Source of the DNA: Aphrophora alni
Lineage: Eukaryota; Arthropoda; Insecta; Hemiptera; Aphrophoridae
NCBI GenBank assembly: GCA_963513935.1
Contig: OY740769.1
Span: 74,479,712-74,543,711 of the forward strand
DNA: 64,000 nt
Direction: 5' to 3'
Shown here: piece by piece, positions 9,660 to 20,629 of the stretch
How the letters are laid out: every line of letters starts with the position of its first letter
Position numbering within the stretch: position 1 is the stretch's first letter
Translations under genes and position numbers: made by a program
The notes under the pieces: generated by a model
What the model saw: only the letters and a program-made list of their open reading frames with translations
What the model was told of the DNA's origin: nothing
Database searches by the model: none

Positions 9660-9769
9660 AGCTGTTTTGAGGAATTAAATAATCATCTCATTATTTCCAT
9701 TATCATGGAATTCCATCATGTACCGACTGTTGTAACATTAAATTATAGAACAGAAAAGTGTCTGTTTTT

Positions 9770-9805
9770 TGTAGATTTTGTGGATTTTGTAGATTTTGTG
9801 GTAGT
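9770..9805 (+). repeat. Short tandem repeat TGTAGATTT / TGTGGATTT
   Basis: Four adjoining variants of TTTGTAGATTTTGTGGA in about 36 bases, between the Penelope pair and the next transposase remnant. Confidence 0.8.
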
Positions 9806-9859
9806 AGTATATAAGTTTGGTTTATTATGGCTCCTTTAACTTAACAATAAAGCAGAGGA

Positions 9860-10735
9860 TCAAATTTTTAATGATTTATGAGTATGGTGACAGAGGACAC
9901 ACACAGCAGGAAGTTTGTGGTATTTTTAATGCAACCTACCTGTTGTATATATTAAGTTTTTAGTTATTAAAAGTGTTAAGATGGGATCACTGGTAGGATT
10001 ACCCTTACACAGTCAGAAGTGTCAACTTTTTTTAAATTTGAATAAACAGGAAATGTTGTTTATCACCCTAGAAGCAGTAGACCAAAATCAACAACAATTA
10101 AAGAAATAGCTGAAAATGTGTGTCTTTCCATTAAAAAGATCACACATATTTCAAGTAATCAAATTGATTTAAATGAAGGCATTCGGTTAACACAATCTTT
10201 AAGAATTTGAATTTTTATCCTTATAAAATACAATTAATTGGTAGAAGACAGTTTTGATCATAGGCAAAAAAAATCATGCAAATAGTGAGGAAGATGGTAG
10301 ATTTTGCTCAAAAATATTTTTCCCTGATGAAGCTTTATTTACTATTACCAAAAATCCACATTAGATGAGAGAGCGACATATTCAATAACCTCATAAAATA
10401 AACATCTGGGCCGAAATGATTGAGCCACATATTATTAGCCCTTTTTATTAATGAAACACTAGACGGCAAAAATGTTATTTGAGCTTAACAGAACCGTTCC
10501 AGCTTTACAATTTGAGATCCATTGTCACCATCCTACATTCTGAGAAACAGATTTACAGCAAGAGATAAATGCTGTCCCTAAGGAAGTAATACTTGTGCAA
10601 CAAGGTCCTTTTATAAGCAACTAAGAAACAGCCAAATAGTTTCTGGTGAACATTTAGAGAAGTTATAAGTGTTGGTTGATTTACTTTTAAGTGGTTCTAC
10701 ATCAAACACAATGAAAGGAGAAATTTTTTTAAATT
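9860..10735 (+). pseudogene. Second mariner-like transposase, heavily decayed
   Basis: No long open frame remains, but pieces in shifting frames are readable: an N-terminal YEYGDRGHTQQEVCGIFN helix-turn-helix start (9875-9930), an FSDEA-like FPDEALFTI segment (near 10320), an EPHIISPFLLM stretch matching the WLSV/EP.I.G.FF block (near 10430) and a QQGPFISN piece where the second catalytic region is expected (10605). It belongs to the same broad mariner-like class as the element at 4871-7252 but is a different, older copy. Its ends were not found. Confidence 0.6.
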
Positions 10736-10739
10736 TAAT

Positions 10740-11995
10740 TTCGTATTATATGGGTTTTTTTTATTTTGTGAAATGTTATTTACTAATGTGCTAAAAAGTC
10801 TAAAAGACTAATATGATACAGTATTTGTTGTAATTGTAGCTTACATTGTTAAATCTACTTTTCAACACACTTAATTTCAATTACTTCAATTGAGTATCCT
10901 TCCTTTAACCACTAATAATGTTAGGTTTCAATTAATTGATACACAAAGCTGTATCAGTATACACCCTCAATACCATTAAAGCATTGTTAAACTCTAGTGT
11001 TAACAACAATTTAACTAAAACTCCTAAGTTATGTATGTAATAACTAACTGTACAATGCAACTCTGCCATGAGTACCTCCACATCTCTAGCATCAGAAATA
11101 CTCCTCTCAAACTTAAACTCTCCAGGGCGATGACTTGAAATGTTTACAATATATATCTTTGTATTAAACTGAAAATCTAATCCACATTGTCAATCATCTA
11201 CAGAGACAAGCATTCAACTGGTGTCATTGATTGACAAGCATTTAAATTTGTTGCCCTTTTAATTTTTTCAGTGAGAAACATGATTGAAGAATTAGGTAAT
11301 TAGGTTTTACTAAACGACATGGCTTTGAATGCTTCAAAAACAAACATAATACATTTTACAAGTATACAGAATGGAGAGGAGCAATTAAGTAAATAATTTA
11401 ATATGAAATTTTCATAACTCTATATAATTTTTGACCATGTATTATGATAAGCTTCTTAGATCATACAATAAAATGAATTATCATTATTAAATTTTTACCT
11501 AACGTACCCTTATAAATTACAAACAAAATAAAGAACATCTTCGACATAATATAGGAACACGAACTCATCAAAATTTGCAACCCATATAATAGACATGAAC
11601 CACATGATTGTATGGGACTATGGAGGAAAGCATACATATCCCACAATAATTTTTAATGAAAAACTAAATTTTGCTTCTAACATTACTCATGACTTCATAT
11701 TAAAATTGTAATCAACTGTCACACCTGCTAAGAAATTTACAAAAGAAATGAAGAACAGAATTAATAATTAAATTTAATTAGTTACTTAGAAGTAAGTACT
11801 AGGCTCATTATGCAGATATAAGTTCAGATTTAATACGGAAACTAAAAACAGACAAAGATCGCCGTCTAATGTAGTTTGACTTCAAAGAAAAACTCAAATT
11901 ACTTTCGATAACTGGACAGCTTTGTAAACAGAAATCGCAATCAGTGTCTATAGTGATTAAGTCTTTGTCTTTTTTTAAAGTGCAGAACAAAAACA
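10740..11995. other. AT-rich stretch without recognisable gene
   Basis: Frames of 60 or so codons occur (11461-11646 and 11808-11996, minus) without any family signature. Nothing else is supported. Confidence 0.45.
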
Positions 11996-12334
11996 CTCAA
12001 GGCATGCCCAGTTACACCACTGGGTGTTACCACCAAGTCTTCACACAAAAGTAAGTGGAAAAGGAAAGGCAGGTTCTTCAAACCCCTTCTAAATTACTTC
12101 AAAGGAATTCTTTATCCCCACCTTCTGTTATTGCAGATGTTGAGGATTCTATATGTTCAGGGAGGTTGGAATTATCCCTGAATTTAAAAATTAACACCAG
12201 GTGGTAATCCAAAACAGACAAGAGTAAATGATAATGTTGGTCCAAATCCACTTCAAATGCAGACTAATTAATTATGTTTTATCCATTCAAAATTTTTAAT
12301 AATTATAGCCAGAAATATAAATTTAAACTGCATT

Positions 12335-13164
12335 ACAATGAAACATTAATGGTGTAAGACGTCACATTAAAGATCTAAAGGTTCTTGTAAATGATACATC
12401 TCCCTAAATTTATTTGCCTGAATGAGACTACTCCATGATTTAGTGTGAAGGAGTTTTCAGTTTATCTAACTGATTTTCACTGTAGATATAGTTAAAGGTG
12501 GAATGACAATATTCGTCCACAACTCCATCTGTGAACTTCAGGACTTCATTCCAAGCAGTAGTAACGATCACAGTACCATATAAAATGACAATTTGTTGTT
12601 AGTACACGACACCAAATTACAGGTTTGTGAAAGTGGAATAATTGACCCTACCATATAGTTGCCTGCCACATTTCTTTTGGTAGGACAATTTAATACCTAC
12701 CACTATACATGGGGATCATTACCTGCTGCCCTAGAGAAAACTATATAGATATAAATCGATTCAATTTGTATTTGATTCTCATCAATGACAGTTCACTAAC
12801 TCATCTAGCAGTTTTTACAGGTGTTGTTTTGTCATTTTGTAGCCCATGTCTTGCCACTAAATTTGAGTGGTCAGTTCTATCTGACACATACAGTTGTGAT
12901 CACGCTCCTGTAAAGCTTACATTCTCTTGCTTTTCTAGATGTAATAATTGTCTTCCCAGATGGATTTTGTGCAAGAAAATAAAATGGGAAGATTTTAGCA
13001 AAGGTTTTGTATATCCTACTATTTATTGTAATGATTCTATTCATGACACAGTACATTTGTTTACAATAGTACCTACTCCTTACAGCAGCAGACAACAATG
13101 TTCCGAAAATATCAACGAGACCATTACATCCATCAATTCCATGGTGGAACGACGAATGAAGTGA
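12335..13164 (+). pseudogene. I-type LINE endonuclease domain remnant
   Basis: Starts with a WNINGVRRHIKDLKVLVND-like reading (one base change destroys the W) and FICLNET, the N-terminal APE block with the catalytic Glu. After frame breaks an open segment (12709-13164) reads NDSSLTHLAVFTG, LSFCSPCLATKFEWSVLSDT and CDHAPVKLTF, which is the end of the endonuclease with the SDH-type catalytic motif altered to CDH. The segment after about 13000 links to the reverse transcriptase. Not functional. Confidence 0.75.
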
Positions 13165-13619
13165 TGGTCTCAGTTTACATCATAAAGCTCTAAGGAAATT
13201 TAACTGATGATCTATATGTGAATATCTAGAAAGACATAAAAATTCTACAAGCCAAACCACACAGACTGTTTAGACGGAGTAGGAAGACATCTTGGGCCTG
13301 TAATATAAAAAAACCTTGGCACAATATAAAAAACCGCATCCATGTCAACAGTATGGAAAAAGCTATGTTTTGTTTATGGTCCTCCTATATCTGTCCCCTT
13401 ATTAGAACTTAAACAGTAGGGTGGAGTTTTGACTACCAATTATGATGTTGCTAATGTTTTGGGCTCATCATTTGCTAACATTTCTTTAACTGCTGGTTAT
13501 AGGAATGTCTTTTGTTTATACAAAATGTCTCAATAAGCAATTCCTTTCACTGTATGTTCATCAGATGAATGTTAATTAAATACTCCATTTTTTTTCTTAC
13601 AGGAATTAAAGTCTGTTAT

Positions 13620-14300
13620 GACGGGATACCACTCCAAACCCTGACATTACAGTTTATTATAGGGTTTAACTCCCAATTTTGGCAAAGCTAACTCTCCGAA
13701 TATATCAATCGTATTTTCATTGAGCAATGTTTTTCTGTTGCTTGGTGTGAGGCTATACTAATTCCTCTTCTAAAACCAGGTAATGTAAAAACGTAACCTG
13801 GAATTTACCATCCCATTTATTTTACTAGTGTGCTTTGTAATCTGGTAGAGAAAATACTCAATCAGCAAATTGTTTGATACCTCGAAAGTAACAGACTGCT
13901 CTGTAATTAACGATGTGACTTTAGACAAGTTCAATCATCTATTGATCACCTGGTTTCATTAAAGTCTGCCATTAAAAATATCTTTTTTCAGTGTCAGACA
14001 CTGGTTGCAGTGTTTTTTGATCTTAAAAAATGCTATGATATGGCCTGGCGAATAAGAATTATGAATACATTAAAATCATAGAGGTATAAAACGCAATATT
14101 CTTGCATTTATACTAAACTTCCCTAGAAACAAATTTTTCATAGTATATGTTGGAGCTAATTTATGATAGTTTTCATTTAGAGAATGGTGTCTGTCAGAGT
14201 AGTGTACTAAGCGTGACTTTGTTTGCTCTGGCAATCAACAGAATTTACCACTAATGTGCAATACTCTGTCCCGCTGTTCTCTATTTGTTGATGATTTTAC
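13620..14300 (+). pseudogene. I-type LINE reverse transcriptase remnant
   Basis: Readable blocks in several frames: AILIPLLKPG and YHPIYFTSVLCNLVEKILNQ (RT domains 1-2), CDFRQVQSSIDHLVSLKSAI (domain 3), VFFDLKKCYDMAW (motif A, the AYD changed to CYD), ENGVCQSSVLSVTLF (motif B) and LFVDDFTIYVP (motif C, with the two Asp present). Frameshifts separate most blocks. Confidence 0.8.
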
Positions 14301-14429
14301 TATATATGTGCCTACTTGAGTTGTAAAACCTGCCGAACAAGCCCTAAACTTATTATAATCAGATGCAATCTTGGTGAGTATTGACAGGATTTAAATTCTC
14401 TGCTTCAAAAACAGAATGTATCGATTTTA

Positions 14430-14858
14430 GGTGCTGTAGGCTGAACCGTCAGCTTTTATTATTTCTCAATGTAACACAATTTCAAACTACTGTAACTGCT
14501 AAAACACAATTTCAAACTACTGTAACTGCTAAATTCTTAGGCCTATTATTTAATTAAATACTTTCTTGAATTCCATATTTGTCTTATCTGAAAACATTTG
14601 CCATGCTATGCATTCTCAGCAGTTCTTGTTGGAGAGCCGATAGAACTTGTTACATTTTTACCATGCTATTGTTTATCGTGGATTGATTATGGCTCTATAA
14701 ATACTCATCAGCAAGAACAAGAACAATCAGTAAAACTTGATTCAGTTCATAACTATCCCCTTCGACTTGTTTCAGATGCATTTTGTTTGAGCCCAGTCTG
14801 TAGCTTACTTGCTGAGACTGGAGAACCATCTCTTTCTCGACGCAGATATCAGCTATAA
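14430..14858 (+). pseudogene. I-type LINE segment between RT and RNase H
   Basis: SASKTECIDFRCCRLN and FQTTVTAKFLGLLF (14400-14550), then an open frame with KLDSVHNYPLRLVSDAFCLS and LLAETGEPSLSRRRYQL (14726-14858). The LD.VHN..LRL..GAF.TSPV and GEPSL..RR order is usual between reverse transcriptase and RNase H in I-clade and related LINEs. A 29-base direct repeat (AACACAATTTCAAACTACTG, twice between 14473 and 14532) lies inside. Confidence 0.75.
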
Positions 14859-15109
14859 ATATCATATATTAGTAGTCTGTGGCCCAAACGGTTTCATCCA
14901 GCATTGTTGTACAACATTGTTTTTTAACAATCCTTTGGCTAACTGATATGAATTTCATTAGAACTATACTGCCCCATGTGACATGAGAACTCTTTGAATC
15001 CTTGACATTTTGGCGGGACTTGTTTATAAATATCTTTCATATGGGATTCTTCCATGGCGTTTCACATGCCAAATTTTAATTTCTCACTGTATAGGTTCTA
15101 ATAATACAA

Positions 15110-15595
15110 GACTCCTGATGTAGTATGTCATTAGGAATTCAGGTATGAAAGAAATTAATACCCATTTAGTAAAGCTACTATTTTAGTACCATACTGTGTA
15201 TTAAAGCTACTGTTTTATATAAGTGATGGAAATTGGAAAAAAAATTATACAAAACAAACTTGCGTATGTAAATAAAGTTATTAAAGAAGTGTATGTCAAA
15301 AGCTCCCACATCGGTAAAATTAATTACATACTTAACTAAAGAATTTCTAGTTATTCATTTTAAAAACATTTATAATACATTATCACTATAATTAAGAATA
15401 GATTCTCATATTTTAAATAGTTCTTTATGTACAGATCATTAAATAGAGTTTTTTTAAAAAGAAAGAAAAGAGATTGTATTATTTGTATTAGTAATAAATT
15501 ATAACAAAAATGTCTTACTCATCATCAGAGAATTTATAAAATGAATATTGTCCTTTATTTAATTGCATAAAAAAAATTTAGTGGAAACAAATTAA
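15110..15595. other. AT-rich block inside the LINE
   Basis: Sits between the segment ending near 15100 and the RNase H piece at 15600. It contains none of the LINE domains, and AAAGCTACT repeats near 15170 and 15203. It may be a small insertion that replaced the first half of RNase H; no terminal repeats or target duplication are clear. Confidence 0.4.
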
Positions 15596-15599
15596 TGGA

Positions 15600-16327
15600 C
15601 ACAATAGTATGTCTTCAATGTGTTCTATTACACAGAATTCAGATATGGGATGTCGGAGTATCATTTTGTTGTGTACCAGGGCTGGCGGAATTACAGGAAA
15701 CACAAAAGCCGATGAAGCAGCAAAGGAAGTTGCAAGTCAGTTGCCAGTCACACACTGTGTTATGCCATCTAACAATGTTAAAATGTTTTGGTTAGCCACT
15801 GGGAAGAAGAATAGACAAATAAACAATCCAATAAGCTGAGGGAAGAAACTTACTGTTCATCTGTGGATTACATCCGTACTTACCAGCCGATGTGAGGAAG
15901 TGGTGATTATTCATCTTCGAATTGGTCACTCGATGATTACTTATGGATTTCTGATGAAACCGGAATCAACCATAATGGCCATTCTGTCGAGGTGTTCTAC
16001 TGGTTGTATTCAATCTTAATAGGTTGTGTTTCTTTAACAGGTATGCGTAGGACATTTGTTCTACCCAATTTGATTAAGGCGATGTTAGAGGACAATGATA
16101 TTGTCTTTTTTAAGTTGCCTGAATGTTATTGGTTAAATTTAAAATATTTAAATTCAATTGTTGCAGGTTCTGTTTACAATCCTGTAATATTATTTAAGTT
16201 GTTGTTTCTTAAGTTTTATAAAATTTTTAACATTGTTAACTTTTGCAGGGCTCTTTTAGGCCCTTGTAATATATTAATAATTAATTGTTGTATTTTATCT
16301 AGTCCTATCTTTGTTAACTTGTTGTAG
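15600..16327 (+). pseudogene. I-type LINE RNase H end and C-terminal tail
   Basis: In shifting frames: IQIWDVGVSFCCVPGLA joins GGITGNTKADEAAKEVASQL, the end of RNase H with its conserved GH.GI.GNE.AD block (here Glu is replaced by Lys). Then HLRIGHSMITYGFLMKPES (15914-15970) and, after a frame change, RRTFVLPNLIKAMLEDNDIV (16045-16110). These are the standard tail of I-clade ORF2. Confidence 0.75.
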
Positions 16328-16827
16328 AGCTTTTTTACAGCCTTTAAAATGCTACATTATTGTTCTGCATTAAATTTGATCAAAGTTTGGGATTGCTATC
16401 TAGGTTTAGTGTTGTTAATTTTGTTCAATTTGTGATGAGGAGCATTTTATGCTCCTTGTTTGTGAAAACAATGGATTATTGCCTTAAAACAACATTATAA
16501 GCATAATTAAAATATCCAAGTTTTTACTTGATGTAGTGTTTTAAGTTGAACTCTTAAGAAAATATTACATAACTACTATAGGACTCTCTCAGCACCTTGT
16601 CATAAACTTTCTATAATATATTGATAAAGACCATGACAGTATCTTTACCATATGTCTATTTTTTCTCTTATAATCTTATTGAACACAAAGATTGGATCTA
16701 AAGTTCATCTTCATTGTCTGAAGTCACATTTTCTCTAGTTGTTTCTTCTAATTTTTGCAGTAGTAGTTTCTCATAGTTTTTTTGGGATTGTAATTTTTCT
16801 ATAACTTTATATTTAGTTTGTTTCCTT

Positions 16828-16829
<2 letters not shown>

Positions 16830-16874
<45 letters not shown>

Positions 16875-16880
16875 TGTGTA
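16830..16880. repeat. (TG)n microsatellite
   Basis: About 20 TG units and then TTTGTGTG. It produces a spurious poly-His/Thr frame on the minus strand. Confidence 0.95.
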
Positions 16881-16899
16881 TTTATATACACACAATAAG

Positions 16900-17640
16900 C
16901 CACATTCTCCAATCCTTAGGTATCCTATTTTCCTTCTATATCATTCTCTAAATTTCTAAGGGTCCTGTTACTTTATCATTTCTGCTGTCAACTCATCCAC
17001 TCCTGGTGGTTTCCCTATTGATAACCTATTCTACTACCATTGTTAAATCTAACCTATCAAATTCCTCTCCATTCTCTGATCCAGATATATCTACTATGCT
17101 ATCTATTTGTCCCCTCTAATAATTCTTAAAAATATTCCTTCCATGTTCTAATAACTTCCTCTTCTTTCCATCAAACTTCTACGCTGCATTCAGTACTTTT
17201 ATAAACATCCATCTATGTTTTGTTTTATTTTTTATTACTCAATACAAAATTGTCTAGTTTCCTTGTAATTTTCTTTTAGTTTTCCTGTAAAACTCCTAAG
17301 CTCTCTCTTTTGAAAGTTTTATAATTTATCTGATACCTTATCAAATCATTTCCATTTTCCCAAGTTCCACCTCAAAAGCACACTCTCCACACTTTATTTT
17401 TTCTTCTTTTTCTATGTGCCTATCCCATAAAGGGATCCCCACCCCCTTTACCCAGTTGAGTAATTTCTATAACTCTTTTTTTCTGTTTTTACCAAATTGT
17501 TTTATATCTTCTGGAACTTGTCAGATCCTGTTTAAATATGTCTCAAAACTCTTCCTTCACCTCCTTATCTGCTAGTTTTAAATTCTTTTTATCATTGTGT
17601 TTGCTGCTCTATTTATAATTAATTTCTTATAGTCTACTAG
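16900..17640 (-). pseudogene. RTE-like LINE fragment, minus strand
   Basis: On the minus strand: a segment reading LNWVKGVGIPLWDRHIEKEE and KIKCGECAFEVELGK (about 17330-17480), and further on a GKPPGVDELTAEMIK-like stretch recognisable as TTRSGVDSRNDKVTGPLRNL in damaged frames (about 16930-17040). The latter is the domain 1-2 region of RTE/CR1-like reverse transcriptases. All frames are broken. Clade assignment is moderate. Confidence 0.5.
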
Positions 17641-17719
17641 AACCAATCTGTGATATCCACGTCAGTTCTCACTTGGTGATGCTTATTATTTATATGGATG
17701 ATGGTTTGGGGGTGGAATT

Positions 17720-17950
17720 AATATATGATGGTTGATTGCTTTAATAATAGATTGAAGGATAAAGTTGAGGAGATAGTATCAGTTATGAAAGAAAGACAAT
17801 AAGTGTGCTGGGCGTAAGTGAAACTAAATGGAAAGGTAGAGGACAGAAGAAAATTGGGTAAGATTTTACTATGGTGGTCTGGAGAACTTAGGAGGTGCAA
17901 TGGAGTAGCAGTAGTCTAGACAAAATGGTGGTAAATAATAAAACAGATGG
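17720..17950 (+). pseudogene. RTE-like LINE endonuclease fragment, plus strand
   Basis: Plus-strand frames read LKDKVEEIVSVMKERQ, SVLGVSETKWKGRGQKKIG, VWSGELRRCNGVAVV and DKMVVNN. This is the start of the APE domain of RTE-type LINEs common in insect genomes (VSETKWKG with the catalytic Glu). It points away from the minus-strand fragment at 16900-17640, so the two cannot be one simple copy. Confidence 0.7.
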
Positions 17951-17959
17951 ACAAATCAT

Positions 17960-18368
17960 AATGTAAAAAGTGTAGGCTCATTGACTATTCCACATTAAGT
18001 AAAAATCCATTATTACCATTAAAAAGTATATACTTTACATTGACTTGAATCTTTCTTTAATGTCATTTACACCCATTGTTTTACATGGAATTTGCTATAC
18101 CTACCTCTCCTACATTTTAATAATTTTCCTGGAAAATTATTACTTTAAAACACTTTGGATAGGACTTTTGTGTATAAAATTTTCTTCTCTTTAACTTGGG
18201 TATTATTGTCTCAAGGGGGTATCCAGAAGAGGGCAAGGAGTAAAAATAAAACAAAACAATAGACAAATAACACATTTTTGAAAAATTTAATATTAAACAT
18301 TTTGAAAGAAATTAATTACAAAATAGACAATCACACCATCTGTGATATTAGAAAATAGCGATATAATT
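17960..18368. other. AT-rich spacer
   Basis: No gene recognised between the LINE fragments and the Tigger end at 18370. Confidence 0.5.
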
Positions 18369-18369
18369 A

Positions 18370-19538
18370 CAGTAGAAACTCTGATAACCGGCCTCGGATC
18401 AACCGGTCCTTGGATTAACCGGGCTATTTCGTAGTGTACTGGTTTGATGAGAGTTTCCGAAAATAATTTGTAATTGAAACAAGAAAGCGGCAGCGAGTCA
18501 AACAACTTTTTCAATAGCGGTATCCCATTGTTGGCGGCATAAAAACACCGCGGCATTGACACTCGTCAGTATAGCAGACATACACCGACAAAAACGTTTG
18601 ATGGGCTGCTTTTTTTCCTACAAATAAATTAGTACATACATTATGGAAAATATAACATTTCTTTTCAGTTTTCTTCTTTATTTCTTTGACTGGTTATGAT
18701 CTACGTATATAAATAAAAATGAGCGAGTTACAAAAACGGAAGCGTGTGTTGGTTTCGTTTGAGACGCGGTTATATCTGTTAAAAAGACTTGACAGGGGGA
18801 ATCTGTAAAAAAGCTTTGTGATGAGTTTAATGTGGGAAAAAGTACCATCAACGATTGGCGACGAAATAGACAATCGATTGAAAATTGTTGTTCAAAAATT
18901 GAGTCAGAAAAAAATCTTGCTATTCGGTGCACTAACAAAAAACCAGTTTGTGACATCGTCGACAAACTCTTTGGATGTGGTTTGTCCAAGGATACCGGAG
19001 AGGAATCCCCATTAGTGGTCCAATTTTGATTGAAAAAGCACTGGTAATTCACGGCAAAACCGAGAATGCACCAGCATTCTCTGCTAGCCAGGGATGGCTT
19101 GATCGTTGGAAAAAGCGTCATGGGATTCGTTTCACTCACATATGTGGTGAAAAAATGTCACCAAATGAAACAAATGCTAGTGAATTTAAGGCTTTCGAAA
19201 ACATTTTAAAAACTAAAAAACAAACAAAATTACCGATTTTTTCAAACAGTGATGTTTGTTTGTATTATGTAAGTTTTTACAATGTTTACAACATTTTGTA
19301 GTGTTTAATTTTTTCATGTTTGATGTATAATATACATAACATAATATATCCGATACATTTCTGTACAATAAAATGAGTTGCAATAACATCTTAATTGCAT
19401 AATTCTTAGCGCTACCTGATTAAATAAGCTTTCTTTGAACGAAAACCGATTTTTCACGGGAAAATTGGATTAACTGGCCAAACGGGCAACCAGCCCGGGT
19501 GTCAGTCCCGACTAGACCGGTTATGAAGGGTTCTACTG
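18370..19538 (+). mobile_element. Deleted pogo/Tigger element (Tigger-a)
   Basis: Left end CAGTAGAAACTCTGATAACC; right end on the minus strand CAGTAGAACCCTTCATAACC. Both have TA immediately outside (18368-18369, 19539-19540), the pogo/Tigger target. Inside is the N-terminal half of the transposase. There is no room for the DDE domain, so it is a deletion derivative of 1169 bases. A second copy of the same family, inverted, is at 43268-43997. Confidence 0.9.
18719..19300 (+). pseudogene. Tigger transposase N-terminal DNA-binding half
   Basis: ATG at 18719 reads MSELQKRKRVLVSFETRLYL, the CENP-B-type HTH. A stop and frameshift near 18806 follow; the frame resumes as CDEFNVGKSTINDWRRNRQS in another frame. 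A third frame (18975-19230) gives SQGWLDRWKKRHGIRF and ICGEKMSPNE, the second Tc5-type HTH. After FKAFENIL the reading degenerates, and the NADETG, DNAPSH and QPLDQG catalytic blocks seen in Tigger-b are absent. Confidence 0.85.
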
Positions 19539-19540
19539 TA

Positions 19541-19870
19541 GGTAGAAAAATAGTCTAAGTCCTTTTAAAGAAAGCAAATGAAAACAATTATTGTTACAGA
19601 CCTGGAAAACTGATGAAATAGTTTAACTTACATGTGAGATGGACACCTTGAAGATGAGGTGTATATATAGCCCTTGGTTGAGAAGAAAAGAGGTCAATTG
19701 TTCAGTAGGGGACCACAGGAAGGATTGGAAGATAGCCAGATGTGCTTGCCGAAAGAGAGAACTTCCAGGGAATTAGGTCATCAGAAGAGATACATTAGAA
19801 CTGCTAAAATGGTGAGAAACTTTATGTAGATAAAAACATGTGATTCCTGGTGCATCAACCTTGTTTTAGT
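19541..19870 (+). repeat. Gypsy-like LTR fragment with leader
   Basis: ATAGTCTAAGTCCTTTTAAAG, then AACAATTATTGTTACAGACC and TGGAAAACTGATGAAAT, match the minus-strand LTR at 30516-31088. A TATA box (GTATATATAG, 19661-19670) sits where the other LTRs have theirs, and GGTGCATCAACC...GTTTTAGTTTTTACTAAAAA (19851-19880) matches the leader after the LTR at 30480. The LTR start is missing; the Tigger right end at 19538 lies at that point. Confidence 0.65.
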
Positions 19871-20629
19871 TTTTACTAAAAATTTGTTACTTTTTATTAC
19901 GTTTACCTAAACATTAATAACATAGAGTTTATTTATTTTATTGGTAAAAATTAATTAGTTATAGTTATTCCTATAATTTGCTGTTTTGTGTATAAGATTT
20001 CATTTGTGATTCGTTGTTTATAAACTTTACAAGAAATTTGAGAATTATTGTTTATGTTTTTACATAAAATTCTGTTTTATTCATTGAACGTTTTTATTTG
20101 TCTTTTTTTTTTTATTTTTAAAGATACTTTGTTAAATCTGTTAAGGATTTGTGATTTGAGGCTAATTTATTTATTATACAATTTGAGTAAATATATATAC
20201 ATGGATAGTTGTTGTGCGTTTTGAACAATTTAATATTATGTGTGGACAATTTTGATTTATTCTTTCATGCAAAAATATCTTGAGTTGCAAAAAAAGATAC
20301 TTATAGCATGCTTATGCATGAATTGTTATGTGATGATTGCATTACATGCTGAATAGTGGAATTTAATTGTGATAAATTGTTTATTTCCACATGCTAAATT
20401 ACAGGTCATTTTGCTTCTTCTTTTTGTTATTAAATTAAAGTCTTCAAAGTAGAACGTTTATAAATGCTTAACACAAGTTTATTCTTAGTTTTTGTGAATA
20501 TAGTAGCTGGATTAGTTCCATAAACAAAGGTTAGGTTATAAGTGGGAAAGGCATATCAATATATCATAGTTTTTTTTTATATACATATAACTTAGCCAAT
20601 ATTCATGAACTTGACTTTGCCAACATTAA
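19871..20629. other. AT-rich spacer, possible retroelement leader
   Basis: No coding signal. It lies between an LTR fragment and a gag remnant (interrupted by Harbinger-a), so it could be the untranslated leader of that gypsy-like element. Confidence 0.35.

Larger units (their letters stand above)
8854..9747. mobile_element. Penelope-like element, inverted pair of 3' ends
   Basis: Two nearly identical arms of about 370 bases (8855-9225 minus, 9335-9697 plus) face away from each other across a spacer of about 110 bases. Each arm carries, in order, the C-terminal end of a Penelope-like ORF, a 3' untranslated region with CACCCCCACTCCCATCCCAC, and a hammerhead-like motif followed by ATTAAAGCTGTTTTG. 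The 13-mer GAACAGAAAAGTG occurs at 8841-8853 and 9748-9760 and looks like a target-site duplication around the whole structure. Penelope-like elements are known to carry hammerhead motifs and to insert as tandem or inverted truncated copies. Confidence 0.8.
12005..16480 (+). mobile_element. I-clade LINE retrotransposon, decayed
   Basis: Order from left to right: apurinic endonuclease domain (about 12335-13160), reverse transcriptase (about 13620-14300), connecting C-terminal segment (14420-14860), RNase H end (15600-15840), and a C-terminal tail (15840-16110) with the RLRIGH-type motif that follows RNase H in I-clade LINEs. The presence of RNase H separates it from the Jockey element at 49.6 kb. 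A sequence of about 480 bases at 15110-15590 shows none of the domains and may be a later insertion. The 3' end is near 16480, after GAGGAGCATTTTATGCTCC. Confidence 0.8.

Noticed and set aside
15992..16327. Independent membrane protein
   Set aside because: Its first part is the I-type LINE ORF2 tail (RRTFVLPNLIKAML); the hydrophobic remainder is AT-rich 3' UTR.
16698..16895. Minus-strand frame with poly-His/Thr
   Set aside because: Produced by a TG microsatellite; no family signature.
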